From positions 2,852,001 through 2,916,000 of the forward strand of contig CP083824.1 of the NCBI GenBank assembly GCA_023023105.1: a stretch of DNA of 64,000 bases, read 5' to 3'. The notes beneath the pieces are model-generated. The model searched no databases. It had not been told where the DNA came from and saw nothing but the letters and a program-made list of their open reading frames with translations. Shown here in pieces: positions 41,451 through 49,574 of the stretch (within the stretch, counting starts at the first letter, position 1; each line of letters begins with the position of its first letter). The stretch comes from Enterobacter ludwigii (GTDB taxonomy: Bacteria > Pseudomonadota > Gammaproteobacteria > Enterobacterales > Enterobacteriaceae). Both the position numbers and the translations under genes were made by a program.

Positions 41451-41783
41451 TTAACTCAGAATCGCATCCAGCCTGGCAATCACTTCATTTACCACGGCGT
41501 CAGGTATGCGTTCCAGTCGCATGCCGTTCCGGGCCGCCATATCAATGGTTCTGGGCTGATCGCAGCGAATAACGCCCATTGTTTTTGTCCCCGCCCCTTC
41601 CAGTGAAACGGTGAAACCTGCTGTACGAGCAAAGTTACCGCCGCTGGTGACGGGAACCACTACCGGTAGCCGGGTCAGCTTATTAAACGATGCCTTAGAT
41701 ACGATGAGTACCGGGCGTTTTCCACTTTGCTCGTGACCAGCAATCGGATCCAGTGAAACAAGCCAGATTTCCCCTCTGTCCAT
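41451..41783 (-). CDS. pemK: PemK-type mRNA interferase toxin
   Basis: A 110-residue MazF/PemK endoribonuclease. It resembles plasmid R100 PemK throughout: GEIWLVSLDPIAGHEQSGKRPVLIV, VVVPVTSGGNFARTAGF, and CDQPRTIDMAARNG. It cleaves mRNA when not held by the antitoxin. The ATG directly follows the antitoxin stop (TAAATG). It is the first gene after tRNA-Asn and may stabilise the adjacent island. Confidence 0.94.
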   Translation of the reverse strand: MDRGEIWLVSLDPIAGHEQSGKRPVLIVSKASFNKLTRLPVVVPVTSGGNFARTAGFTVSLEGAGTKTMGVIRCDQPRTIDMAARNGMRLERIPDAVVNEVIARLDAILS

Positions 41784-42041
41784 TTACAGGTTCTCCTTAC
41801 CCACCGCAGGCACATCAATCCATTCCCGATACTCTTCGCTCATTTCAGCATGCGGATCGCACTGCGCCAGCAGCTCCTCAAGGGAATAATGAGGCCGTTT
41901 CTGGGGTTCAATAATCAGGCAACCATTATTAATGGTCATGCCGACTTCGCTGTCCGTCGACAGTTCCAGCGTTTTCAGCACGGCGGGAGGAACCGCCAGC
42001 ATGATGGATCCGCCAACCTTTTTCAGGCGAGTTGTATACAT
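41784..42041 (-). CDS. pemI: PemI-type antitoxin
   Basis: An 85-residue antitoxin with an N-terminal AbrB/SpoVT-like DNA-binding fold (MYTTRLKKVGGSIMLAVPPA) and a C-terminal toxin-binding tail (YSLEELLAQCDPHAEMSEEYREW). Start at 42041 is set by GGAGG upstream and PemI homology; the frame is open to 42194. Together with pemK it forms an autoregulated operon. Confidence 0.94.
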   Translation of the reverse strand: MYTTRLKKVGGSIMLAVPPAVLKTLELSTDSEVGMTINNGCLIIEPQKRPHYSLEELLAQCDPHAEMSEEYREWIDVPAVGKENL

Positions 42042-42057
42042 AGCACACCTCCGAATA

Positions 42058-42073
42058 TTATATTTTAATATAA
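42058..42073. promoter_or_regulatory. palindromic operator candidate of pemIK
   Basis: TTATATTTTAATATAA: 7-bp arms TTATATT/AATATAA around TT, a near-perfect dyad 17 bp before the pemI ATG. Antitoxins of this family bind such AT-rich palindromes. Confidence 0.6.
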
Positions 42074-42331
42074 CATCCATGGAGGTAGGTGTACAATTAG
42101 TCATCAGATTCAGGGTGATTTCCTTTTCGTAATTAAGTGGGCAGAAAGCTGTTATCCCTCGAAGGGCAGCGCAGGTGGGAACGAAGTGCGTCACTAAGAA
42201 GGCAGATAATAGAAAACTGTTTTTGCGGTTTAAAGGATTATGCCGGATAGGATAAACGAAATGCGAGGCGGCTTCCGGATCGGAGCTGCGCCCGCAGTCT
42301 TATCTTTCGACCGGCGGAAAGACCCGTAACG

Positions 42332-42721
42332 CTAAGGCAGCCTGGCAATCACCTTAATCTCAAACTGAAATCCGTACAGCCACGTCACGCCGATCCCCGT
42401 CAACGTAGGGTAAGGCGCTTCCCCCCAATATTCTGGAAGGATACTCCAGATAGCGTCGAGGTTTGACTCGGGATCGACGACAAAGAGGGTAACATCAACC
42501 ACGTCAGCGAACGTGCAGCCCGCAGCCGTAAGAACAGCATTAAGGTTATCGAATGCCAGCCGGATCTGAGCTTCTAGATCCTCTTCTGGCGAACCATCCT
42601 CCCGGCTACCAACCTGCCCCGAAACAAACAGAAAACCGTTGGATTTGATGGCAGGTGAATAGCGATTGCGCTCATAGAGCGCCTGGCGTCCGAAGGGAAA
42701 AACGGCTTCGCGTGTTGTCAT
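42332..42721 (-). CDS. RidA/YjgF family protein
   Basis: A 129-residue RidA-family protein. RidA members hydrolyse reactive enamine/imine intermediates from PLP enzymes. Visible family blocks: YSPAIKSNGFLFVSGQVGS and LEAQIRLAFDNLNAVLTAAGCTFADVVDVTLFVVD. The usual catalytic Arg segment near the C-terminus (R-x-x-V) is not clear here (YPTLTGIGVTWLYG), so deaminase activity is uncertain. It is divergent from a broken lysR gene. Confidence 0.88.
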   Translation of the reverse strand: MTTREAVFPFGRQALYERNRYSPAIKSNGFLFVSGQVGSREDGSPEEDLEAQIRLAFDNLNAVLTAAGCTFADVVDVTLFVVDPESNLDAIWSILPEYWGEAPYPTLTGIGVTWLYGFQFEIKVIARLP

Positions 42722-42862
42722 GTTTGTACCTTTGTAATGGGGCGAAATCTGCCCGGTGAACATAAAGACACTTTACAGGTGTAGGATCGGGCGGATAAAC
42801 AAGCGACTTTGTCCAACATTGTTTGTAATATCCAAACAATCGGTGAAAAGAGAGGACAAGGA

Positions 42863-43782
42863 ATGGACCGTTTCGATGCGATGCGCGCCTTTGCTGCGTG
42901 GTGGAGGCAGGCAGTTTCACAAAGGCTGCCCAAACGCTTCATATGAGCAAAATCACGATGACACAGCTTATTCAGCAGCTTGAAACGCGCCTGCGCGTCA
43001 AGCTGCTCCATCGCACCACCCGCAGGCTCGGTGTCACTCCTGATGGCGCGGTCTACTACGAGCGCGTCATCCGTCTGCTGGCGGATATGGAAGATGCTGA
43101 AAACAGCCTGTCCAGTTCGGCGATGACGCCCAGGGGACGGCTACGGATAGATGTGCCCACTCCTCTCGCCCGTCTGGTGCTGGTACCCGCGCTACCGTCT
43201 TTTCACGCACGCTACCCTGATATTCAGTTCGACATGGGCGTGAGCGACCGGGTGGTGGATCTGATCGGCGACAACGTGGATTGCGTCCTTCGCGGTGGCG
43301 AAATCAACGATCAGTCCCTGATCGCACGCCATGTCGGCGATTTGCAAATGGGTGTTTACGTCGCACCGAGTTATGTGGAACGCCTTGGCGCCCCTACGCA
43401 TCCGCGAGAGCTGGAAAACACCGACCATCGCATAGTGGGATTCTTGTCCTCACGCACCGGTAAGATTGATCCTCTGGTTCTGCACGGTGAGAGTGAACAT
43501 ATTGAAATAAACTGCAGCTATGTGCTTGCAGTGGATGATGGCAACGCTTACCTCGAAGCAGGGCTCGCGGGATTAGGCGTGATTGCGCTGCCAGTCTATA
43601 TGGCTGCGGCACATCAGGCTGCCGGCTCTTTGATTCCGTTGTTTACACAATGGCGTATCAGTCCAATGCCCCTGCACCTGGCGTTTCCGCCGAACCGCCA
43701 TGTCAACGCTAAACTGCGCGTTTTTATTGACTGGATCGTTGAATTGATGCAGCAACATGTCCCTAACTCCAATAATAAGTAA
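42863..43782 (+). pseudogene. LysR family regulator with N-terminal frameshift
   Basis: The ATG at 42863 opens MDRFDAMRAFAA, a standard LysR N-terminus, but the frame then reads WWRQAV and soon ends. The normal continuation VVEAGSFTKAAQTLHMSKITMTQLIQQLE lies one frame over, from 42898 to the stop at 43782. One base appears missing at about 42897-42898. A GTG at 42898 could give a 294-residue protein lacking the first part of the HTH. The rest of the gene is intact, so either the loss is recent or it is a sequencing error. It faces the ridA-like gene. Confidence 0.8.
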
Positions 43783-44130
43783 CGACATTCCAGCCATTCG
43801 TTCATCAACATCGATTAGCGATCATTCTGGTGGTCTCGACAAGCAACGTTCCCATTAATTGACGTGCTATCGGGTTATTTTCCTCCCGCTTGTCCTGTTA
43901 TGTATTCCACTACTAAATATAATCATTAATATCAATAACACATAACTATCATTCAGCAACAATTGATCGACAAAAACTATTAATTGCATTCCGTGTGACA
44001 TTCCTCACAAAACGGGGTTGCTTAACTTTTATTATTTACTGCATAGCAAAAACATATCGTTCGGTCAGGAAAAAATAATCTCATCACGAGGTAAAGTTTT
44101 TAACTTATCCAACCTATGGAGGTAATTGTT
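43783..44130. other. 348-bp control region before holin cassette
   Basis: AT-rich non-coding DNA. It has a perfect CRP-type site (43994-44009) with TATTTA near 44033-44038 at the spacing of a class II promoter. No gene was seen. Confidence 0.6.
43994..44009. promoter_or_regulatory. CRP site upstream of holin-endopeptidase genes
   Basis: TGTGACATTCCTCACA has both half-sites TGTGA/TCACA with a 6-bp spacer, about 120 bp before the holin start. Confidence 0.65.
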
Positions 44131-44442
44131 TTGCCATGGAAAGACCCATCATCAAATGCATTTTTTAGCTGGATTTACATAATATTATTCGGCGCGTGGG
44201 GAGGTCTTGTTAGATATCTCCTTGACGTTAAGTCTGGGCAGTCAGGAAGAAATTTATTTTCGGCAGTAGCACAAATTATTGTGTCAGGATTCACCGGTGT
44301 ACTTGCTGGATTGATGTCACAAAGCCTGGGAACTGTATTTCATACCTCGCTTGCCGTCAGCGGTATATCAGGTGCAATGGGTGTTGTTGCTCTTAATTAT
44401 TACTGGAAAAAAATCTCTGGAGATAGTAATGATAAATCATGA
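44131..44442 (+). CDS. holin, LydA / holin superfamily III-like
   Basis: About 103 residues with three hydrophobic segments (roughly residues 14-30, 45-65 and 70-88) and a charged C-terminus. The pattern DPSSNAFFSWIYIILFGAWGGLVRYL resembles LydA-type phage holins. I chose TTG at 44131 because GGAGG (44118-44122) lies 8 bases before it; an ATG at 44116 overlaps that ribosome site. The next gene starts inside its end (14-bp overlap). It would make pores in the inner membrane. No other phage gene is nearby. Confidence 0.72.
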   Translation: MPWKDPSSNAFFSWIYIILFGAWGGLVRYLLDVKSGQSGRNLFSAVAQIIVSGFTGVLAGLMSQSLGTVFHTSLAVSGISGAMGVVALNYYWKKISGDSNDKS

Positions 44443-44818
44443 GTTTAGTAAAACGACTGAAAAAAAACTTAAAGGCGTACATAAAGATCTTTCTGAGGTG
44501 ATGAGAAAAGCATTGAAATTATCACCTATTGATTTTGGTATTTCAGAAGGGGTAAAAAACCAGAAACGGCAGCTTGAGCTATTGGCAGCAGGAAAATCAT
44601 TAACGTCAAAAAGCAGGCATTTAACAGGACACGCCGTAGATGTATTCGCCGTCATAAACGGCGCCGCATCATGGGAGTTTAAACATTATCAGACAATTTC
44701 AACGGCGGTGTTTCAGGCCGCTAAGGAGTTGTCTGTTGATGTTGAGTGGGGCGGCAACTGGACGGAAATAAAGGATGGCGTTCATTTTCAACTCTCACGA
44801 AAGATGTACCCTGAATAG
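44429..44818 (+). CDS. M15 family L-Ala-D-Glu-type endopeptidase (endolysin-like)
   Basis: A 129-residue zinc peptidase resembling phage T5 endolysin. Zinc ligands: SRHLTGHAVD (His64, Asp71) and GVHFQL (His119), with EWGGNW (107-111) before the last. No signal peptide. Start at 44429 is supported by GGAG 7 bases upstream. Such enzymes cut the L-Ala-D-Glu bond of peptidoglycan stem peptides; ChiX of Serratia, used in chitinase export, is of this type. It overlaps the holin gene, and no spanin genes were found. Confidence 0.88.
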   Translation: MINHEFSKTTEKKLKGVHKDLSEVMRKALKLSPIDFGISEGVKNQKRQLELLAAGKSLTSKSRHLTGHAVDVFAVINGAASWEFKHYQTISTAVFQAAKELSVDVEWGGNWTEIKDGVHFQLSRKMYPE

Positions 44819-45070
44819 TATCTCTACTGTATAGCAGTTCTATTCCCACAGATATTCCAGCACACCGGTATTTGCGGATGATTAACGACATCCCTGTTTA
44901 CTAAGCCATTTTATAAGAGGAGGATTATAGTACATATTTGTTTTTAATTACCACAGCAAAAAAAGCAGACGCAGACATTTTAATGCTCATTATTTCTATT
45001 GGCGAAGCCTTGCTGCGCTGACAAGAACCGTATTTAGATTTTACTTAACGAAACCATAAGGAATACAATT

Positions 45071-46597
45071 ATGACTATTACATTTATTAAAACTGAACTT
45101 GCTCCGGCCGACAATCAGCTCGCGGCCTATATTTATTTTACTACAGATACGCCAGTGAGCTATTCTTACACTGTTTCAAAACGAACAACCAGCCCAACCA
45201 GCGTTGATTTCACCTATACATCTGATCTGATTTATGGTGTTTCTCAGAGCATAAAAATCCCTGTCATTGGCCTTTATGCGCAATATGCAAACGACGTCCA
45301 GGTCGTGTTTAAGGATGAAACCGGGGCTGAGGTTTTCAGTCAATCAATCCCTGTAAGCACGGTAGATCAGGTTTATGATAAATCCGTTATTTTCCACCTC
45401 GATATTGAACAAACAGATCCTGCTCTGTTCACATCTGTATGGGGAAACAGTTGGTTAATGCAATCGACTGGTCGCGGTTACGACCGAAATGGTGACCTGC
45501 GTTTTAACTTTTTATCAGTTTATCATCTCCAGCCGTTAAGAATTCACAATGGTTATATCTATACGGGTAGCGATGAAGATATGTCGTGGTATGGTCGTCG
45601 CTTTTTCAAAATTGACATTCTCGGTAATGTCATCTTTGAATTCGACATGCGTGATTCTGACGGCAATCATTATTCAAACACCCATGATTTAGTCTGGGAT
45701 TCAGCGGGTGATATCTATATGTTTGGTAACGATGTTCCTAACCGGATAACCAATACGCGAGGACAAGATTCACTGGTTATGAAATTTAACGACCGGACCG
45801 GGAAAATGATTTGGGCAAAAAACTATACCAGCGAGTATAGCGGTACTCAAATCTTAAATAACAGCACGCCTAATGATATTCATTTGAACTCGCTTTCATG
45901 GATTGCAGGCAGTCCAAATAATGAGGAGGCGGTTATTGTTCATTCCCGTTCAACGAGTACAACTTATGGTATCTCCATCGTTGACGGCAGAATCTTGTGG
46001 GCGATCGACACAGGTAATTTCAACCCTCAATTCCCGGTAAATCCAGATGCTATCCCTATTGATAATACCGGTATTACTAACTTTGAAAACGGGGCTCACA
46101 CTGTATGTATCACCAACAATAGTGCATTTTCAGCAAATATTGACGCTTCCGTGGGGAAATTTGTTTTATCCGTCTTTGATAACCGATCCTGCCTTGATGT
46201 AGATGAAAATCCTGTTGTCCGCCCGATGAATGACGACGCAACAGACGATGCCTATTCAACACCTCCGGCTCGTATTCTCTTCTATGCTGTAGACCTGGCA
46301 GCCAAAACAGCCGTGGAAATTCACGCGCCTATTGAACTGCCAACAACCCCCATCGTCCAATGGACTGATTTTATGGGCGGGGTGTTTGACCACGATGATT
46401 ACTTCGTTATTTTTACCAACCATGCCCGTTCATTCTTTATCTCCGACGTGAACGGCAATATGATTGCCTCTATCTACGATGTCATTTCGCTACCTGATGG
46501 CGCGCCTCAGTTCCCCGCTGAGGGTTACCGTGCCAGACTGTTTAACGAAACAGAGCTATCTGATTTAATCACTACGGCATCAATTACTGTAAATTAA
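45071..46597 (+). CDS. arylsulfotransferase (ASST)-like protein lacking a signal peptide
   Basis: A 508-residue protein. The N-terminal ~95 residues match the ASST N-terminal beta domain (IPVIGLYAQYANDVQVVFKDETG), followed by a beta-propeller. The active-site residues of E. coli AssT appear conserved in order: His205 in NTHDLVWD, His271 in NDIHLNSL, Arg293 in IVHSRST, and His343 in GAHTVCI, the likely catalytic His. ASST moves sulfate between phenols in the periplasm. Known enzymes have signal peptides; here the N-terminus (MTITFIKTELAPADNQ) is not hydrophobic. No dsbL/dsbI pair is adjacent. AAGGA lies before the ATG, and a terminator follows. Confidence 0.82.
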   Translation: MTITFIKTELAPADNQLAAYIYFTTDTPVSYSYTVSKRTTSPTSVDFTYTSDLIYGVSQSIKIPVIGLYAQYANDVQVVFKDETGAEVFSQSIPVSTVDQVYDKSVIFHLDIEQTDPALFTSVWGNSWLMQSTGRGYDRNGDLRFNFLSVYHLQPLRIHNGYIYTGSDEDMSWYGRRFFKIDILGNVIFEFDMRDSDGNHYSNTHDLVWDSAGDIYMFGNDVPNRITNTRGQDSLVMKFNDRTGKMIWAKNYTSEYSGTQILNNSTPNDIHLNSLSWIAGSPNNEEAVIVHSRSTSTTYGISIVDGRILWAIDTGNFNPQFPVNPDAIPIDNTGITNFENGAHTVCITNNSAFSANIDASVGKFVLSVFDNRSCLDVDENPVVRPMNDDATDDAYSTPPARILFYAVDLAAKTAVEIHAPIELPTTPIVQWTDFMGGVFDHDDYFVIFTNHARSFFISDVNGNMIASIYDVISLPDGAPQFPAEGYRARLFNETELSDLITTASITVN

Positions 46598-46618
46598 TTG
46601 ATCTAACTCCATATGTTA

Positions 46619-46648
46619 AAAGGGTTCATGTATCCACATGAACCCTTT
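46619..46648 (+). terminator. hairpin after ASST-like gene
   Basis: AAAGGGTTCATGT / ACATGAACCCTTT perfect 13-bp stem. Being A/T-flanked on both sides, it can serve both this gene and the convergent zinc-ribbon gene. A very similar stem recurs at 49511-49540. Confidence 0.75.
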
Positions 46649-46672
46649 CTCATGTATATAAATTGTTTGGAC

Positions 46673-47797
46673 CTATCCGGCCAGTTTATCGTTATAGTCA
46701 TGCGCCAGGGAAAGGAGTATTTGCGTTACACGTCCTGCGGATAATTGGGCGCTGCAGGTAAAACACGTTTGTTTGTATAGCCAGTGGATAAAGTGCCTGC
46801 TTGCAGTTAAAGAGAGTGTTTTAGCGTTACGCTTATCCCCCCCCGTTAACGGACATACCATCTTGCGGTTTCTCCCCTGCCCCCAAAGCTGCCACTGGCT
46901 TTGCCACCAGCCATGCTGTGTTGTTCTCAGAAAAGTCCAGGGTATATCACTCTCACCGTCATTGATTTCCTCTTCTATAAACCAAAGCTCACCTTGCCGC
47001 TGACGGAAAAGATCTGCCCAGACGGTAATGACAGCCCCTCGGAGAAAGCATTCGTGTGAAATGACATGTCTCTTTACCTTAGGAAATTGAAGGTTCAGCA
47101 CCCGAAAATGTCCGTGAGCCGCGATAACCGGACGAAGAATCGCACCTCTTGCGTTACGTTTGAGTGCCGCACTTCCATACTGAATTTCATCAAACTGGCT
47201 CCGATAAAGAAATTGCATCTCGCGCATATCAACACGATTTACGATGTCAATATGATGCAAATCAGGCTCACTATTCCCGCGCCATCGATACCTTAACGAT
47301 TCACCAATATCATGTTGAGTAAAATTTGTGGAAATATGTAGGATATTACCGCAGACGGCATCAAAACTGATCAAAACATACAGTTTCTGTTCTGTGCTAC
47401 TCCCCTGAAATGGTGCAATGAGTGGAATAGTTTCAATTTGATCTGGAGGGACTGTTTTTCTTTTTTCTTGTCGTTTGGGTGTCCAGACTTTTCTGCACGA
47501 TCGGCACTGAACGCGCTGTGCCCCCCCCGGATTATAACCATAACAAATAGTTTTAGGGTGATAGCATTCAGGACAAAAATAACCGTATTCTGAGGCGCAG
47601 GCACTTAAATGAGCAGACAGCCATTCATTAAACTGTTGTTCATCAAACAGCGGCGGATAACTCCCGCATGCCCGACAGTGTAAGGCCGGAAACCCCAGCC
47701 TGTAGTCTGGCCAGCTGTAGTCTTCAGAGGCTGATATGGGTAGCCCTAAATTTCGGCAACCAAACGATTTGCATGTATTAATCGTAAACAGAGTCAC
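46673..47797 (-). CDS. zinc-ribbon protein of unknown function
   Basis: A 374-residue protein I do not recognise by name. It has two cysteine sets typical of zinc ribbons: C9-x4-C14 with C41-x2-C44, and C75-x2-C78 with C98-x2-C101. The second (FCPECYHPKT...QRVQCRSCRKVWTPK) resembles the N-terminal finger of IS1 InsA and IS1595-type transposases. The rest (VLISFDAVCGNILHIS and onward) could be a decayed RNase H-like domain, but no clear DDE triad was identified. Divergent from the first nucleotidase gene across 135 bp, so a regulatory role is possible. Confidence 0.6.
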   Translation of the reverse strand: MTLFTINTCKSFGCRNLGLPISASEDYSWPDYRLGFPALHCRACGSYPPLFDEQQFNEWLSAHLSACASEYGYFCPECYHPKTICYGYNPGGAQRVQCRSCRKVWTPKRQEKRKTVPPDQIETIPLIAPFQGSSTEQKLYVLISFDAVCGNILHISTNFTQHDIGESLRYRWRGNSEPDLHHIDIVNRVDMREMQFLYRSQFDEIQYGSAALKRNARGAILRPVIAAHGHFRVLNLQFPKVKRHVISHECFLRGAVITVWADLFRQRQGELWFIEEEINDGESDIPWTFLRTTQHGWWQSQWQLWGQGRNRKMVCPLTGGDKRNAKTLSLTASRHFIHWLYKQTCFTCSAQLSAGRVTQILLSLAHDYNDKLAG

Positions 47798-47857
47798 TAT
47801 GCGTCACCAACGATTTCAAGAGGTCGTTGATATTGCCTCATAGCTCCTGATTGATTG

Positions 47858-47873
47858 TGTGAACAGACTCGCA
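47858..47873. promoter_or_regulatory. candidate CRP site upstream of first nucleotidase
   Basis: TGTGAACAGACTCGCA matches TGTGA-N6-TCACA at 9 of 10 positions. TAAAGT at 47894-47899 gives class II spacing, and the ATG follows at 47933. Confidence 0.5.
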
Positions 47874-47932
47874 TAAAAAACGCTTTCAGACCGTAAAGTA
47901 ACGCATCTTTATATAACTGAAAGGAACGAGTT

Positions 47933-49486
47933 ATGAAAATAAAAGCGGTTACCGCAGGTATTTTGTTGGCATTACCATTTTGGGCCAGCGCCAAGGATGT
48001 CACGCTTATTTATACCAACGATCTCCATGCGCATGTGGAACCTTATAAAGTCCCCTGGATTGCTGACGGGAAACGCGATGTTGGTGGTTGGGCGAATATC
48101 ACCACCCTGGTGAAAGAGGAAAAAACTAAAAGTAAAGCAACATGGTTTTTTGATGCAGGTGACTATTTTACGGGCCCTTATATTAGTAGTTTAACGAAGG
48201 GAAAGGCAATTATTGATATTATGAATACCATGTCGTTTGATGCTGTCACGATAGGTAATCATGAATTTGATCATGGCTGGGATAATACGTTATTACAGCT
48301 AAGCCAGGCGAAATTCCCTGTTGTACAAGGCAATATATTTTATCAGAACAGCAACAAACTATTCTGGGATAAACCTTATACCATCGTCGAAAAAGATGGC
48401 GTGAAAATTGGCGTCATTGGCTTGCACGGCGTGTTTGCCTTCAATGATACCGTTTCTGCGGCAACGCGCGTAGGTATTGAAGCGCGAGATGAAATTAAGT
48501 GGCTGCAGAGCTATCTCGATGAACTGAAAGGAAAAGTCGACTTAACCGTATTGCTGGTCCATGAAGGTACGCCGGCACGTCAGTCCAGCATGGGGGGAAC
48601 CGACGTACGCCGTGCCCTGGATAAAGATATTCAAACGGCAAGCCAGGTGAAAGGTCTGGACATCCTGATTACGGGACATGCGCATGTCGGTACGCCGGAA
48701 CCGATTAAAGTCGGCAAGACGCTGATCCTCTCGACCGACAGCGGCGGTATTGATGTGGGTAAACTGGTACTGGACTACACGAAGCCGCATCAGTTTACGA
48801 TGAAAAAATTTGAGCTTAAAACCATTTACGCAGATGAGTGGAAGCCCGACCCGCAGACGAAACGGGTAATCGACGTCTGGAATAAGAAACTTGATGAAGA
48901 GGTTCAAAAAACGGTGGCGCAGTCGCCGGTTGAATTGACGCGTGCGTATGGTGAATCAGCCTCGCTGGGAAATCTGGCAGCGGATGCTTTGCTGGCGGCA
49001 GCGGGTAAAAATACACAGCTCGCCTTAACCAACTCGGGGGGGATTCGCAATGAGATCCCGTCTGGCGCAATTTCAATAGGGGGCGTCATCAGTACCTTCC
49101 CATTCCCTAACGAACTGGCCACGATGGATCTCACGGGTAAACAGTTGCGTACGTTGATGGAACATGCCGCAGGCCTAACTAATGGCGTTTTGCAGGTATC
49201 AAAAGGCGTGGAGATGAAGTATGACAGCAGTAAACCCATCGGTCAGCGGGTCGTCTCATTTACCCTTAATGGTAAACCGATTGAGGATGCGACAGTCTAC
49301 CACATTGCCACCCAGAGCTTCCTTGCCGACGGCGGAGATGGTTTTACCACATTTACCGAGGGTAAAGCGCGTAATACAACAGGCGGTTACTACGTTTCTA
49401 ACGCAGTGATCGATTACTTCAAGGCAGGCAATACCATTACGGATGAACAGCTCAGGGGCATGCGCGTTGTTGATGTGAAAAAATAA
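47933..49486 (+). CDS. UshA-family periplasmic 5'-nucleotidase, copy 1
   Basis: A 517-residue secreted enzyme. Signal peptide residues 1-20 (ends ASA). N-terminal metallophosphoesterase domain: IYTNDLHAH (Asp30, His32), DAGDYFTGP (Asp77), IGNHEFDHG (Asn109), VLLVHEG, and [11 protein letters not shown]-terminal 5'-nucleotidase domain: [39 protein letters not shown], and [12 protein letters not shown]. It would hydrolyse nucleotides or nucleotide sugars in the periplasm. It is one of three related genes here; all are much shorter in the linker than E. coli UshA and belong to a separate branch. Confidence 0.92.
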   Translation: MKIKAVTAGILLALPFWASAKDVTLIYTNDLHAHVEPYKVPWIADGKRDVGGWANITTLVKEEKTKSKATWFFDAGDYFTGPYISSLTKGKAIIDIMNTMSFDAVTIGNHEFDHGWDNTLLQLSQAKFPVVQGNIFYQNSNKLFWDKPYTIVEKDGVKIGVIGLHGVFAFNDTVSAATRVGIEARDEIKWLQSYLDELKGKVDLTVLLVHEGTPARQSSMGGTDVRRALDKDIQTASQVKGLDILITGHAHVGTPEPIKVGKTLILSTDSGGIDVGKLVLDYTKPHQFTMKKFELKTIYADEWKPDPQTKRVIDVWNKKLDEEVQKTVAQSPVELTRAYGESASLGNLAADALLAAAGKNTQLALTNSGGIRNEIPSGAISIGGVISTFPFPNELATMDLTGKQLRTLMEHAAGLTNGVLQVSKGVEMKYDSSKPIGQRVVSFTLNGKPIEDATVYHIATQSFLADGGDGFTTFTEGKARNTTGGYYVSNAVIDYFKAGNTITDEQLRGMRVVDVKK

Positions 49487-49510
49487 CAGTTTATTCGACT
49501 GTAAATATTA

Positions 49511-49540
49511 AAAGGGTTCATATATTTCCATGAACCCTTA
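49511..49540 (+). terminator. hairpin after nucleotidase copy 1
   Basis: AAAGGGTTCAT / ATGAACCCTT stem, 24 bp after the stop. Nearly the same arms and flanks (ACTGTAAAT before it) occur after the ASST-like gene at 46619-46648. Confidence 0.65.
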
Positions 49541-49574
49541 TTTAACTTATTGTTTTTTTTCAAAGGAACTCGTT

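Noticed and set aside
44131..44818. Holin and endolysin as evidence of a prophage
   Set aside because: No integrase, capsid, tail, terminase, repressor or spanin genes occur within several kilobases on either side.
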